64,000 bases of DNA from UBA12018 sp051656605 (GTDB lineage: Bacteria; Bacteroidota; Bacteroidia; Bacteroidales; CAMTPD01): NCBI GenBank assembly GCA_051656605.1, contig JBOGCF010000039.1:1-64000 (forward strand). The letters run 5' to 3'. A program made the translations under genes and the position numbers. The stretch's first letter is position 1. Every line of letters starts with the position of its first letter. Of the stretch, positions 1 to 7,584 are shown piece by piece. The notes beneath the pieces are model-generated. The model ran no database searches, was not told where the DNA came from, and saw nothing but the letters and a program-made list of their open reading frames with translations.

Positions 1-138
1 AACGGTCTGGTTATATCTTCTTTTCAGATTATTACCGCAAGGTTGCTAATGTAAATTAAGGAGGCGCCGTATACCGAACGGTACGTACGGTGCTGTGGAA
101 GGTCGGTGATGGAACTAATCCATCACCTCCTATCCGAT
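1..138 (+). mobile_element. 3' end of a group II intron (domains V and VI)
   Basis: Domain V folds as a 32-34-nt hairpin at about 62-95: an 8-bp lower stem (64-71 with 86-93), a 2-nt bulge (84-85), a 4-bp upper stem (72-75 with 80-83) and a GAAC tetraloop. Domain VI follows: 105-112 pairs with 120-127 and 97-102 pairs with 129-135, leaving A132 as a single bulged adenosine. A132 lies 7 nt from a CCGAT end at 138, where the lariat branch point and 3' splice site are expected. The rest of the intron, including most of its reverse transcriptase, is upstream of the window. The 3' exon begins with a small inverted repeat (139-144 with 155-160). Confidence 0.88.
3..59 (+). CDS. C-terminal tail of group II intron reverse transcriptase/maturase (partial)
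   Basis: An open frame enters from the left edge and stops at 57-59, three bases before domain V. The visible 18 residues include GYIFFSDYYRKV, aromatic and basic as expected for the tail of an intron-encoded protein. Nothing catalytic is in the window. The frame is chosen by its position and composition, so the call depends mainly on the adjacent domain V/VI structure. Confidence 0.45.
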   Translation, partial: RSGYIFFSDYYRKVANVN

Positions 139-266
139 TGCATAAATGTATAAGTATGCATTTTAAGAATTAATCATGTATATTATTCCATCTTTATGAA
201 TATACTTACTAAATTTGCAGCATAAAGAATGAATATTAATGTCTCATTATTGTTGAAACAGAGTAA

Positions 267-1769
267 ATGCAAGCTACTAGTAAGAACTTACCGTCAGTAA
301 AATTATCGTTAATACCGGTATTATCTTTAATAACCCTTTTAGTTATAAATGTACGATTGTTTGGAGATGCCGCAATTGACGGATCTATTCAAATTGTTTT
401 ATTATTTTCTACTATTATCTGTGTTGCGCTTTCGATGTGGAAGCAACAAACAAAATGGCATAGGTTTGAAGCCGGATTTGTAAAAAGTATAGCCGGATCT
501 ACATCTGCTATTCAAGTATTACTGTTTATTGGAGCTATGGCAGGAACATGGATGCTTAGTGGAGTTATTCCAGCGATGATTTATTATGGACTAAAGTTTA
601 TTAACCCAACTATTTTCTTAGCAACAGCATGTTCTGTCGCTGCAATTGTATCAGTAAGTTCGGGTAGTTCCTGGACAACAATTGCCACAATTGGGGTAGG
701 GTTAATGGGTATTGGTAAGGCGCTCGGTATTGATCCGGGATGGGTAGCTGGTGCTGTTATCTCAGGAGGATATTTTGGAGATAAGATTTCACCTTTATCA
801 GAAACGACAAATATGGCATCGGGAATAGCCGGAGCTGATTTGTTTTCTCATATCAAGTATTTAATGATAACAACGGTGCCGTCATTTAGCTTGACGTTGT
901 TGATCTTCTTATTATACGGATTCTTTGGTGTTGAAGTATCGGAAGTGAGATCTGATGAGTTGACTTTGGCATTACAGCAAAATTACAATTTGTCGCCATG
1001 GCTTTTTGTGATACCATTGGTAACATTCATATTGATCATGAAGCGTGTTCCTGCTCTAATCGTTCTAGTTGTTGGTGTTTTGATGGGAGCCATAGGTGTA
1101 GTTATATTTCAACCCGATTTATGCAAGCAGTTAGTAGAACCAGGACTTGGAAAGATGCAAACTTTAGCGAAAGGTATTATTCAAGCAATATATGGTCCGG
1201 TCTCAATTACTACAGGAAATGAAATGTTAGACTCTTTAGTTGCAACAAAAGGGATGAAAGGGATGCTCAATACTGTGTGGTTGATTATTTGTGCAATGAC
1301 TTTTGGAGGAGCTATGGAAGCTAGTGGTATGTTGAAAGCGATAACAGATAAAATGTTGGGATTGATGAAAAATACATTCTCTACCGTTGCATCTACATCG
1401 ATGTCTTGCATGTTTTTAAATTTGGCCACAGGCGATCAATACATTTCTATTTTATTACCAGGGAGAATGTTTTCGGAAGCTTATAAAGAAAAAGGCTATC
1501 AGCCAGAGTTGTTGAGTAGAACATTGGAGGATTCCGCTACAGTAACATCTGTGCTCATACCATGGAATAGTTGTGGAATGGCACAATCAGCCGTATTAGG
1601 CGTAGCAACAATGACATATATGCCATACTGCTTTTTCAATATATTGAGTCCGATTATGACTTTAATTGTTGCTGCAATTGGGTTTAAGATACAGAAGCCA
1701 ATTCCAACTGTAGAGCCAATTAACGAAGATGAAGAATCAGAGTTGATACTCTCAGAGGCCATTCAATAA
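267..1769 (+). CDS. nhaC: Na+/H+ antiporter, NhaC family
   Basis: A 500-residue polytopic inner-membrane protein with about 11-12 hydrophobic segments. The central SSGSSWTT and GDKISPLSETTN motifs (about residues 131-180) are diagnostic of the NhaC/MleN antiporter family, which exchanges external H+ for cytoplasmic Na+, or malate/lactate in MleN relatives. The exact substrate cannot be read from sequence. The gene is monocistronic: a group II intron lies upstream and a convergent antiterminator gene downstream, separated by a hairpin terminator at 1788-1829. A possible -7 box TAAATTTG lies at 210-217 without a clear -33 partner. The tail is acidic (NEDEESE). Confidence 0.9.
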   Translation: MQATSKNLPSVKLSLIPVLSLITLLVINVRLFGDAAIDGSIQIVLLFSTIICVALSMWKQQTKWHRFEAGFVKSIAGSTSAIQVLLFIGAMAGTWMLSGVIPAMIYYGLKFINPTIFLATACSVAAIVSVSSGSSWTTIATIGVGLMGIGKALGIDPGWVAGAVISGGYFGDKISPLSETTNMASGIAGADLFSHIKYLMITTVPSFSLTLLIFLLYGFFGVEVSEVRSDELTLALQQNYNLSPWLFVIPLVTFILIMKRVPALIVLVVGVLMGAIGVVIFQPDLCKQLVEPGLGKMQTLAKGIIQAIYGPVSITTGNEMLDSLVATKGMKGMLNTVWLIICAMTFGGAMEASGMLKAITDKMLGLMKNTFSTVASTSMSCMFLNLATGDQYISILLPGRMFSEAYKEKGYQPELLSRTLEDSATVTSVLIPWNSCGMAQSAVLGVATMTYMPYCFFNILSPIMTLIVAAIGFKIQKPIPTVEPINEDEESELILSEAIQ

Positions 1770-1785
1770 TGGGTTAATATAAAAA

Positions 1786-1830
1786 GTAAAGGAGAATGCA
1801 ATAATCATAGATTAGCTGCATTCCCCTTTG
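1786..1830. terminator. Bidirectional terminator between nhaC and the UpxY-like gene
   Basis: 1788-1800 pairs with 1817-1829 (AAAGGAGAATGCA against TGCATTCCCCTTT, one mismatch). An A-run on the left gives a U-tract for the minus-strand transcript; the right side has a shorter T-run. Confidence 0.75.
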
Positions 1831-1844
1831 CTTTATAATATCGC

Positions 1845-2339
1845 TTATACTTCTTTTTTTACAGGCTTTACCATTTCTATATTTGTTTCTACAGTAATGC
1901 CAAGTTGCTTTAGGACAAGTAAGATCTTTTTCTTTCTCACTTGCTTTACGATACCTGTTTTACCTTTGAAAGATCCAAATTCAATTTCCACCTCTTGTAA
2001 AGGCTTAATCTCTACACTTTGTTTTTGCGACAATTCTAAGAACTCTTTGATGTCATCAATCTCTTTTTGGGATAATTCAGCAGCTTTGCTATTATAATAA
2101 ACAAATTTGACCAAACCTCGTATCGAAGACAAGAGCGAATACATATTAGTTTCTTCAGTATAAATAAATATATAGGAAGGAAAAAGAGGAATCTCTACAT
2201 ATTTAATGCGATCACTCCATTGTCTTTTCGACAAATGGAGGGGAAGATAACAAGTTATACCATTTCTGGTAAGTTGTTCTTCTATTTTTTTTTCGGCTCT
2301 GGGGGTTGTATATGCTACGAGCCATTTATGATTATTCAT
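1845..2339 (-). CDS. UpxY/NusG-family transcription antiterminator (orphan)
   Basis: 164 residues. The N-terminal half is a NusG NGN domain: KWLVAYTTPRAEKKIEEQL followed by ITCYLPL and PLFPSYIFIY, the NusG face that contacts RNA polymerase. The C-terminal half is a KOW-like segment (FGSFKGKTGIVKQV). UpxY proteins in Bacteroides are the first genes of capsular polysaccharide operons and let polymerase read through the operon leader. Here no polysaccharide genes follow: the gene ends at a terminator against nhaC. It may act in trans on a distant operon or be left over from a lost locus. The start is the first Met; a -7-like box (TAAATTTG on the minus strand) lies at 2373-2380. Confidence 0.85.
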   Translation of the reverse strand: MNNHKWLVAYTTPRAEKKIEEQLTRNGITCYLPLHLSKRQWSDRIKYVEIPLFPSYIFIYTEETNMYSLLSSIRGLVKFVYYNSKAAELSQKEIDDIKEFLELSQKQSVEIKPLQEVEIEFGSFKGKTGIVKQVRKKKILLVLKQLGITVETNIEMVKPVKKEV

Positions 2340-2867
2340 TATATCTTGATATTTTGAATTTGGACAAAGCTACAAATTTATATTAGATTTTTGCGTCGAT
2401 ATAAGATTTCTAACGGTGAATTTATGACAGCAAGATCTCTGTTTTTGGCATATTTTGTGCTAAAAAACATATCTCAAACTGAGAAAAGATGCTTCTATTT
2501 GGTTGGAAATAAGCTCATTTTGTATTTTGTGGTTAAATTTATTTGTCAGAATAGAAATGTTTATATAATTTTGCTCCCACTGAAATGTGATTAATGTTTT
2601 GGTAATGCTTTCGGAAAAGAAGTAAAAGTTTTGATTCTTTTTACCGAGATGTATTGAACAACTTTGCTGTAATATGGTTTCTATGTAAACAGATTTGCGA
2701 ACAAATCAAAAGTCTGGATGTTATTCAAATGATTCGAGTTCGAATCTCTTGAAAACATTTTTCAAACAAATGTTGTTTTGATATAGAAAGTGTTATTGAG
2801 TTATACACATCAGTCTATAGAGAGTAAGTGATGTTAAATATGAATTTATTTTAAATTTTAAGTCTTT
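2340..2867. other. 528-bp intergenic region between divergent antiterminator and OmpA genes
   Basis: No convincing gene is present; a 67-codon frame at 2391-2594 lacks family features. The stretch holds a perfect dyad GATTCGA-GT-TCGAATC (2731-2746) and a short stem 2755-2760/2768-2773 (ACATTT/AAATGT). A candidate minus-strand -7 box sits at 2373-2380. I found no TAnnTTTG box close to the OmpA start, so that promoter is unassigned. Confidence 0.6.
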
Positions 2868-4019
2868 ATGAGAGCAAAAACTTTAATGTTCAGTTTGCTA
2901 GCGGCTGCTACTTTGTCAGCAACTGCTCAAGAGTATCAACCAATGGTTGGTTATAGCACAGAAAGCGGCGCTAAAACTAATTTCAAAAAGAATGCTGCAA
3001 AAGATAACTGGTTTATCTCTGTAGCAGGTGGCGCTAGTATTCTTTTCAATGAAGGTTCACAAAGAGCTGATTTCGGTGAACGTTTGAACTTCATGCCATC
3101 AGTATCATTTGGTAAATGGTTCAATCCTTACACAGGATTCCGTGCTCAAATCAATGGTGGTTCATTGCATGGTTACATGTTGGCAAATTCTGCAACAGGT
3201 GCTTTGCGTCAGATGAACAACAAATTTGTTGGTGGTCACGTAGATTTGATGTGGGATGTTACTAACTACTTTGGTAACTACAACGAAAATCGTTTGTTCA
3301 GATTTATCCCATGGGTGGGTGTTGGTTACATGCACCGTTTCGAAAACCAAGGTTACAAAGCATCTAACGTTCCTACAATGAATGCAGGTATCTTGACAGC
3401 GTTCCGCGTAAGCAAACGTATCGATATTAACGTTGAAGCTCAAGCTGCAGCATTCCCATCATATTTTGATGAGATTCCTGGTGGAACTAAAAACTTTAGC
3501 GGTATGGCTTCTTTGTCAGCTGGTTTGACTTTCAAACTAGGTAAAACTGACTTCGAGGTTATCGAGCCTATGGATTATGCTTTGTTGAACGACTTGAATG
3601 GTCAAATCAACAGACTACGTTCTGAAAACGAAGAATTGAGCAAGAGACCAGTTTCTTGTCCTGAGTGTGAAGAAGCAATCGTTAACGAAGAAGTTATCAT
3701 CGCTAGCAATGTTGTTTACTTCCGTCTAAACAGCGCTAAGATTGACAAAAATCAACAAATCAACGTATTCAACACAGCTGATTTCATCAAGAATAACAAC
3801 GCAACAGTTAAAGTTGTAGGTTATGCTTCTAAAGAATCAGGTACTGCAGAATACAACATGCAACTTTCTGAAAAACGTGCGAAAGCAGTTGCGAAAGAAC
3901 TTATGGAAAAATATGGTATTCCATCAAGCCAAATCGTAGTAGAATGGAAAGGTGCTGAAGTTCAACCTTATGCTAACGAAAATGCATGGAACCGTGTGGT
4001 AATCATGCAAGCTGAATAA
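2868..4019 (+). CDS. OmpA/OprF-type outer-membrane porin
   Basis: 383 residues. The Sec signal peptide ends near SATAQ (about residues 1-21). An N-terminal beta-barrel (about 45-225) is rich in alternating aromatic strands and ends with LSAGLTFKLG. A short Cys-containing linker (VSCPECEEA) leads to a C-terminal OmpA domain (about 270-383) with NVVYFRLNSAKID, VVGYASKESG and LSEKRAKAV, which binds peptidoglycan. This is the abundant OmpA-type protein of Bacteroidales that joins the outer membrane to the wall. The gene stands alone and ends at a strong terminator. Codon use (AAC, CGT, GGT) is biased as in highly expressed genes. Confidence 0.92.
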   Translation: MRAKTLMFSLLAAATLSATAQEYQPMVGYSTESGAKTNFKKNAAKDNWFISVAGGASILFNEGSQRADFGERLNFMPSVSFGKWFNPYTGFRAQINGGSLHGYMLANSATGALRQMNNKFVGGHVDLMWDVTNYFGNYNENRLFRFIPWVGVGYMHRFENQGYKASNVPTMNAGILTAFRVSKRIDINVEAQAAAFPSYFDEIPGGTKNFSGMASLSAGLTFKLGKTDFEVIEPMDYALLNDLNGQINRLRSENEELSKRPVSCPECEEAIVNEEVIIASNVVYFRLNSAKIDKNQQINVFNTADFIKNNNATVKVVGYASKESGTAEYNMQLSEKRAKAVAKELMEKYGIPSSQIVVEWKGAEVQPYANENAWNRVVIMQAE

Positions 4020-4052
4020 GCATTTATTTTACTAGACTAAGTTTAAGTATAT

Positions 4053-4085
4053 GAGAGGTCTTCTGAAAAGAAGACCTCTTTTTTT
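4053..4085 (+). terminator. Rho-independent terminator after the OmpA-type porin
   Basis: An 11-bp stem (4054-4064 with 4069-4079, GGTCTTC core), a GAAA tetraloop and a T-run to 4085. Confidence 0.93.
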
Positions 4086-4128
4086 ATATCTATTGCACAG
4101 ATTAGTTCTATTTGTGTATATAATTTCC

Positions 4129-4136
4129 TATATTTG
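4129..4136 (+). promoter_or_regulatory. -7 promoter box TATATTTG immediately before ruvX
   Basis: Matches the Bacteroidota TAnnTTTG consensus and ends 5 nt before the ruvX ATG, so the transcript would be leaderless or nearly so. The TTTG at 4111-4114 is too close (14 nt) to be an ideal -33 element. Confidence 0.6.
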
Positions 4137-4141
4137 CACAC

Positions 4142-4567
4142 ATGGGAAGAATATTATCAATTGATTATGGGCGTAAGCGTACCGGACTAGCAGTGACCGA
4201 TACACTTCAAATGATTGCAAATGGTCTTACCACATTGCCTAGTTGTGATGTTGTGAAGTATTTGCAAGAATACATAAAGAAAGAACCCGTCGATTTATTT
4301 GTAGTCGGCATGCCCAAGCAAATGAACAATGAGTTTTCAGAAAACATGAAATACGTTGAAGCATTTGTAAAACACTTATCACGCACCATCCCAACAATCC
4401 CCGTAGAATATGTAGACGAACGCTTTACCTCCGTAATGGCGCATCAAACCATGCTCGATGGGGGATTAAGTAAAAAACAACGTCAAAACAAAGCATTGGT
4501 TGATGAGATCAGTGCGGTCATTATTTTGCAATCATACCTTGAGAGCAAAAGAATGAGAGGATTTTAA
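4142..4567 (+). CDS. ruvX: RuvX/YqgF-family putative pre-16S rRNA nuclease / Holliday junction resolvase
   Basis: 141 residues, full length for the family. The RNase H-like fold shows ILSIDYGRKRTGLAV at the N-terminus (catalytic Asp in DYG), VVGMPKQMNNE in the middle, DERFTS, and a final DEISAVIILQSYL helix with an acidic active-site residue. YqgF matures the 16S rRNA 5' end in E. coli; RuvX relatives also cleave Holliday junctions. It is followed 28 nt later by def, probably in one transcript. The start is fixed by the conserved N-terminus and lies right at the predicted transcription start. Confidence 0.92.
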   Translation: MGRILSIDYGRKRTGLAVTDTLQMIANGLTTLPSCDVVKYLQEYIKKEPVDLFVVGMPKQMNNEFSENMKYVEAFVKHLSRTIPTIPVEYVDERFTSVMAHQTMLDGGLSKKQRQNKALVDEISAVIILQSYLESKRMRGF

Positions 4568-4595
4568 CTAGCGAATAATAATAAAAATTTCAGAT

Positions 4596-5156
4596 ATGAT
4601 TTTACCTATATACACGTATGGACAACCTGTATTGAGAAAGGTTGCCGAAGATATTGATCAAAACTATGCGGGATTAGACAAACTAATTGCAAATATGTTT
4701 GAAACGATGTACAATGCCGAAGGTATTGGTTTGGCAGCACCTCAAATTGGTTTAGACATTCGTTTGTTGGTAATCGACCTAGAGCCATTGGTTGAAGACT
4801 ATCCTGAGTTTGCAGGATTCAAAAAAGTAATGATTAACGCCCACGTAATTGAAGAAGACGGCGAAGAAGTAAGTCAGGAAGAAGGCTGTTTAAGCTTGCC
4901 GGGTATTCATGAAAAAGTAGCTCGCAAAAGCAGAATTAGAATTCAATATCTTGACGAGAACTTTGTAGCACACGATGAAGTTTACGAAGGCTTTAAAGCA
5001 CGTGTCGTATTGCACGAATACGATCACCTAGACGGTAAGCTATTTATCGACCACGTATCACCAATACGTAAGCAGCTAATCAAATCAAAACTGAACAATA
5101 TTGTAAAAGGTTCTATCCGTTGCAGCTATAGAATTAAACCTATCGGCGGCAAATAA
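4596..5156 (+). CDS. def: Peptide deformylase
   Basis: 186 residues. It removes the formyl group from the N-terminal Met of new proteins. All three catalytic motifs are present: GIGLAAPQIG (motif 1), EEGCLSLPG (motif 2, with the metal-binding Cys) and HEYDHLDG (motif 3, two His ligands and the catalytic Glu). The fold is a type I/III cytoplasmic PDF. The gene follows ruvX by 28 nt and precedes the carboxyltransferase gene by 34 nt with no terminator, so read-through is possible. Confidence 0.96.
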   Translation: MILPIYTYGQPVLRKVAEDIDQNYAGLDKLIANMFETMYNAEGIGLAAPQIGLDIRLLVIDLEPLVEDYPEFAGFKKVMINAHVIEEDGEEVSQEEGCLSLPGIHEKVARKSRIRIQYLDENFVAHDEVYEGFKARVVLHEYDHLDGKLFIDHVSPIRKQLIKSKLNNIVKGSIRCSYRIKPIGGK

Positions 5157-5190
5157 CCCTTAGAAACTTGATATAATACCATATTTTAAA

Positions 5191-6747
5191 TTGAATGATA
5201 TGACATCATTGAAGAAAAGTGTCTTGGCATTACGCCAAAAAAGAGCCATCGTTGAGATGGGGGGTGGTGAAGATGCTCTAAACAAACAAAGAGCAAGCGG
5301 CAAGCTAACTGCCCGCGATCGTATTACTGCTATCCTAGACGAAGGTTCATTTCACGAGTATGATCTTTTTGTAGAACATGACGGAAGAGATTTCGGAATG
5401 GACAAGAAAGTGCTTCACGGAGACGGAGTTGTAACCGGTACAGGTACAATCAACGGAACTCCTGTTGCAATTTACGCGCAAGACTTCAGTGTAGCCGGCG
5501 GTTCGCTAGGTCTAAAACACGCTCGTAAGATCACCAAAATTATGGATCACGCCCTTAAACTTAAGATGCCTGTAATCGGTATCAACGACTCGGGTGGCGC
5601 ACGTATTCAAGAAGGTATCGGAGCTTTGGCCGGTTACGGTGAAATCTTCTACCGCAACACACTTGCGTCGGGTGTAATTCCACAAATTTCGCTTATCCTA
5701 GGCCCATGTGCCGGTGGCGCAGTATATTCTCCGGCTTTGACAGACTTCGTATTCGTAGTAGAAAACATTTCTAAAATGTTTATTACCGGACCAAGTGTAA
5801 TCGAAACCGTACTTGGAGAAAAAATTTCGATGGAAGATCTAGGAGGTGCACGTGTACACTCAGAAATCACTGGTAATACACACTTCTATGCACAAAGCGA
5901 AGCTGAATGTTTCGACCAAGTGAAAAAACTGATCAGCCTTATCCCAAGCAGCAACGTACATCCGATTCCTGCTGTTGAGCCAAAAGCTCCGGCAACAGAT
6001 CTTAAGATCGAAGACATCGTACCTGAAGATGCAACACAACCATACGACGTAAGAGACGTAATCAAATGCATCGCAGACGATAGCGACTTCTTGGAAATCC
6101 AAGCTAGCTGGGCTGCAAACATTGTTATCGGTTTTGGTCGTCTTAGCGGTAAAACTGTAGGTTTCGTAGCAAACCAACCAATGGTACTTGCAGGTGTACT
6201 TGATTGCGACAGCTCAGACAAAGCAGCACGCTTTATCCGTTACTGCGACGCATTCAACATTCCTATCGTAACCCTTGAAGACATGCCTGGTTACCTTCCT
6301 GGTATCGACCAAGAGCACGCCGGCGTAATTCGCCACGGAGCTAAGATGCTTTACGCATATAGTGAAGCAACAGTTCCAAAGATTACAATCATCCTTCGTA
6401 AAGCATACGGTGGTGGTTACATCGCGATGAACTCACGTCACCTTGGTGCAGACTTCGTATTTGCATGGCCGGGAGCTGAAATTGCAGTAATGGGACCAGA
6501 AGGTGCTGCAAACGTAATCTTCAGAAAAGAAATTACATCAGCAGAAGACCAAGACGCAATGCGCAAAGAAAAGGTACAAGAATACATCGACAAATTTGCA
6601 AACCCATACGTGGCAGCATCAAAAGGATTTATCGATACTGTAATTGAGCCAAGCGAAACAAGAAAATACCTGCTTCACGCACTTGAGATATCTCAATACA
6701 AACACGAAGAGCGTCCTGCTAGAAAACACGGAGTACCTCCATTCTAA
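5191..6747 (+). CDS. mmdA: Acyl-CoA carboxyltransferase subunit (propionyl-CoA carboxylase beta / methylmalonyl-CoA decarboxylase alpha)
   Basis: 518 residues, the normal length for the PccB/MmdA family. It starts with the CoA-binding N-terminal crotonase-like half (RASGKLTARDRI, DFSVAGGSLG, INDSGGARIQEG) and continues with the C-terminal half (DMPGYLPG, RKAYGGGYIAM, GAEIAVMGPEGA). The enzyme moves CO2 between biotin and propionyl/methylmalonyl-CoA. Decarboxylase and carboxylase forms cannot be told apart from this subunit. The next gene is its biotin carrier. Missing nearby are the sodium-pumping membrane beta subunit (OadB-like) and a biotin carboxylase, so partners must be elsewhere. Codon use suggests high expression. 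The symbol is provisional. Confidence 0.88.
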   Translation: MNDMTSLKKSVLALRQKRAIVEMGGGEDALNKQRASGKLTARDRITAILDEGSFHEYDLFVEHDGRDFGMDKKVLHGDGVVTGTGTINGTPVAIYAQDFSVAGGSLGLKHARKITKIMDHALKLKMPVIGINDSGGARIQEGIGALAGYGEIFYRNTLASGVIPQISLILGPCAGGAVYSPALTDFVFVVENISKMFITGPSVIETVLGEKISMEDLGGARVHSEITGNTHFYAQSEAECFDQVKKLISLIPSSNVHPIPAVEPKAPATDLKIEDIVPEDATQPYDVRDVIKCIADDSDFLEIQASWAANIVIGFGRLSGKTVGFVANQPMVLAGVLDCDSSDKAARFIRYCDAFNIPIVTLEDMPGYLPGIDQEHAGVIRHGAKMLYAYSEATVPKITIILRKAYGGGYIAMNSRHLGADFVFAWPGAEIAVMGPEGAANVIFRKEITSAEDQDAMRKEKVQEYIDKFANPYVAASKGFIDTVIEPSETRKYLLHALEISQYKHEERPARKHGVPPF

Positions 6748-6791
6748 TTAATCAGCACGTTTATATTCAATTACCAACTAACGAATTCGTT

Positions 6792-7112
6792 ATGGAAGAG
6801 AAGAATTATGTAGATTTTGAGATACTTTCGGGTACATACAAAACTCTATTAACAAAGAAATATCAAGCAAGAAAGACTTGGGCCGCACCTGTACAAGGTG
6901 AAGTGCGTTCGCACCTTCCGGGCACAGTGCTTTCGGTTTCATGCAAAGCTGGTGACACTGTACAGGCAGGCGACTTGCTTTTGATTCATGAAGCGATGAA
7001 AATGCAAAACAGAATCGTTGCTCCGATTAGCGGTGTTATCACTGAGCTAAACGTTACAGAGGGCGAGCGTGTTGCAAAAGGACATTTGATGGTTAAGATC
7101 GAAAAAGCTTAA
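6792..7112 (+). CDS. Biotin carboxyl carrier protein (biotinyl domain)
   Basis: 106 residues. The C-terminal 75 residues form a biotinyl domain with the EAMKMQ motif; its Lys is the biotin attachment site. VRSHLPGTVLSVSCKAGDTV and ISGVITELNVTEGERV form the two symmetric halves. It carries carboxybiotin to or from the adjacent carboxyltransferase. The N-terminal 35 residues (FEILSGTYKTLL) are typical of the small carriers of methylmalonyl-CoA decarboxylase and oxaloacetate decarboxylase complexes. It lies 44 nt downstream of the carboxyltransferase and ends at a terminator. Confidence 0.93.
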   Translation: MEEKNYVDFEILSGTYKTLLTKKYQARKTWAAPVQGEVRSHLPGTVLSVSCKAGDTVQAGDLLLIHEAMKMQNRIVAPISGVITELNVTEGERVAKGHLMVKIEKA

Positions 7113-7133
7113 TCCACATCACACAATGTTTAC

Positions 7134-7184
7134 ACTACCCATATATGCTGCTATGATGTAACATATGTGGGTAGTATTGTTTTA
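7134..7184 (+). terminator. Terminator after the biotin carrier gene
   Basis: A 14-bp imperfect stem (ACTACCCATATATG at 7134-7147 with 7162-7175), then ATTGTTTTA. Confidence 0.75.
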
Positions 7185-7214
7185 TAAAACCTCTAACGCA
7201 TAAAAAAACAGACT

Positions 7215-7514
7215 ATGATCCGTCACATTGTACTATTTAAACTCGTAGAGTTTCCTTCGGTAGAAGAGAAAACAGCAAAGTTAAACGAAATCAAGTCAGG
7301 CCTTGAAGCCTTGAAAGACAAGATCGAACAATTGAAGTTTATCGAAGTAGGAATCAATGTAAACCCAAATGAAACATTTGATTTGGCTTTGGTTACAGAA
7401 TTCGATTCACTTGCCGATCTTGATATCTACGCTAAACACCCCGATCACGTTGCAGTAGCAAAAATCATCGGAGCAGTTAAGGCAGATAGATCATGTGTAG
7501 ATTTCGAATTCTAA
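7215..7514 (+). CDS. Dabb (stress-responsive alpha/beta barrel) domain protein
   Basis: 99 residues forming one dimeric alpha-beta barrel domain: MIRHIVLFKL opens the first strand, a Lys/Glu-rich helix follows (EEKTAKLNEIKSGLEAL), then VGINVNPN, FDLALVTEF and a YAKHPDHVAVAK helix. The family is found in plants and bacteria, often after stress, with no settled bacterial reaction; some relatives are cyclases. It is a single gene between two hairpin terminators. Family membership is firm; the function is unknown. Confidence 0.88.
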   Translation: MIRHIVLFKLVEFPSVEEKTAKLNEIKSGLEALKDKIEQLKFIEVGINVNPNETFDLALVTEFDSLADLDIYAKHPDHVAVAKIIGAVKADRSCVDFEF

Positions 7515-7533
7515 TCGAAACAACATAACATCG

Positions 7534-7584
7534 GAATGGTAAAGCGGGAGTTAAAAGAGCTCAGCTTTACCATTCGTCGTTTTC
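7534..7584 (+). terminator. Terminator after the Dabb gene
   Basis: A 12-bp perfect stem (7534-7545 with 7564-7575, GAATGGTAAAGC) followed by GTCGTTTT. Confidence 0.75.

Noticed and set aside
2391..2594. 67-residue frame in the OmpA upstream region
   Set aside because: No signal, motif or codon pattern supports it; the composition is that of AT-rich non-coding DNA.
2731..2750. tRNA T-arm-like GTTCGAATC in the OmpA upstream region
   Set aside because: Only three pairs of the T stem form and no acceptor, D or anticodon arm is found; it is better described as a simple dyad.
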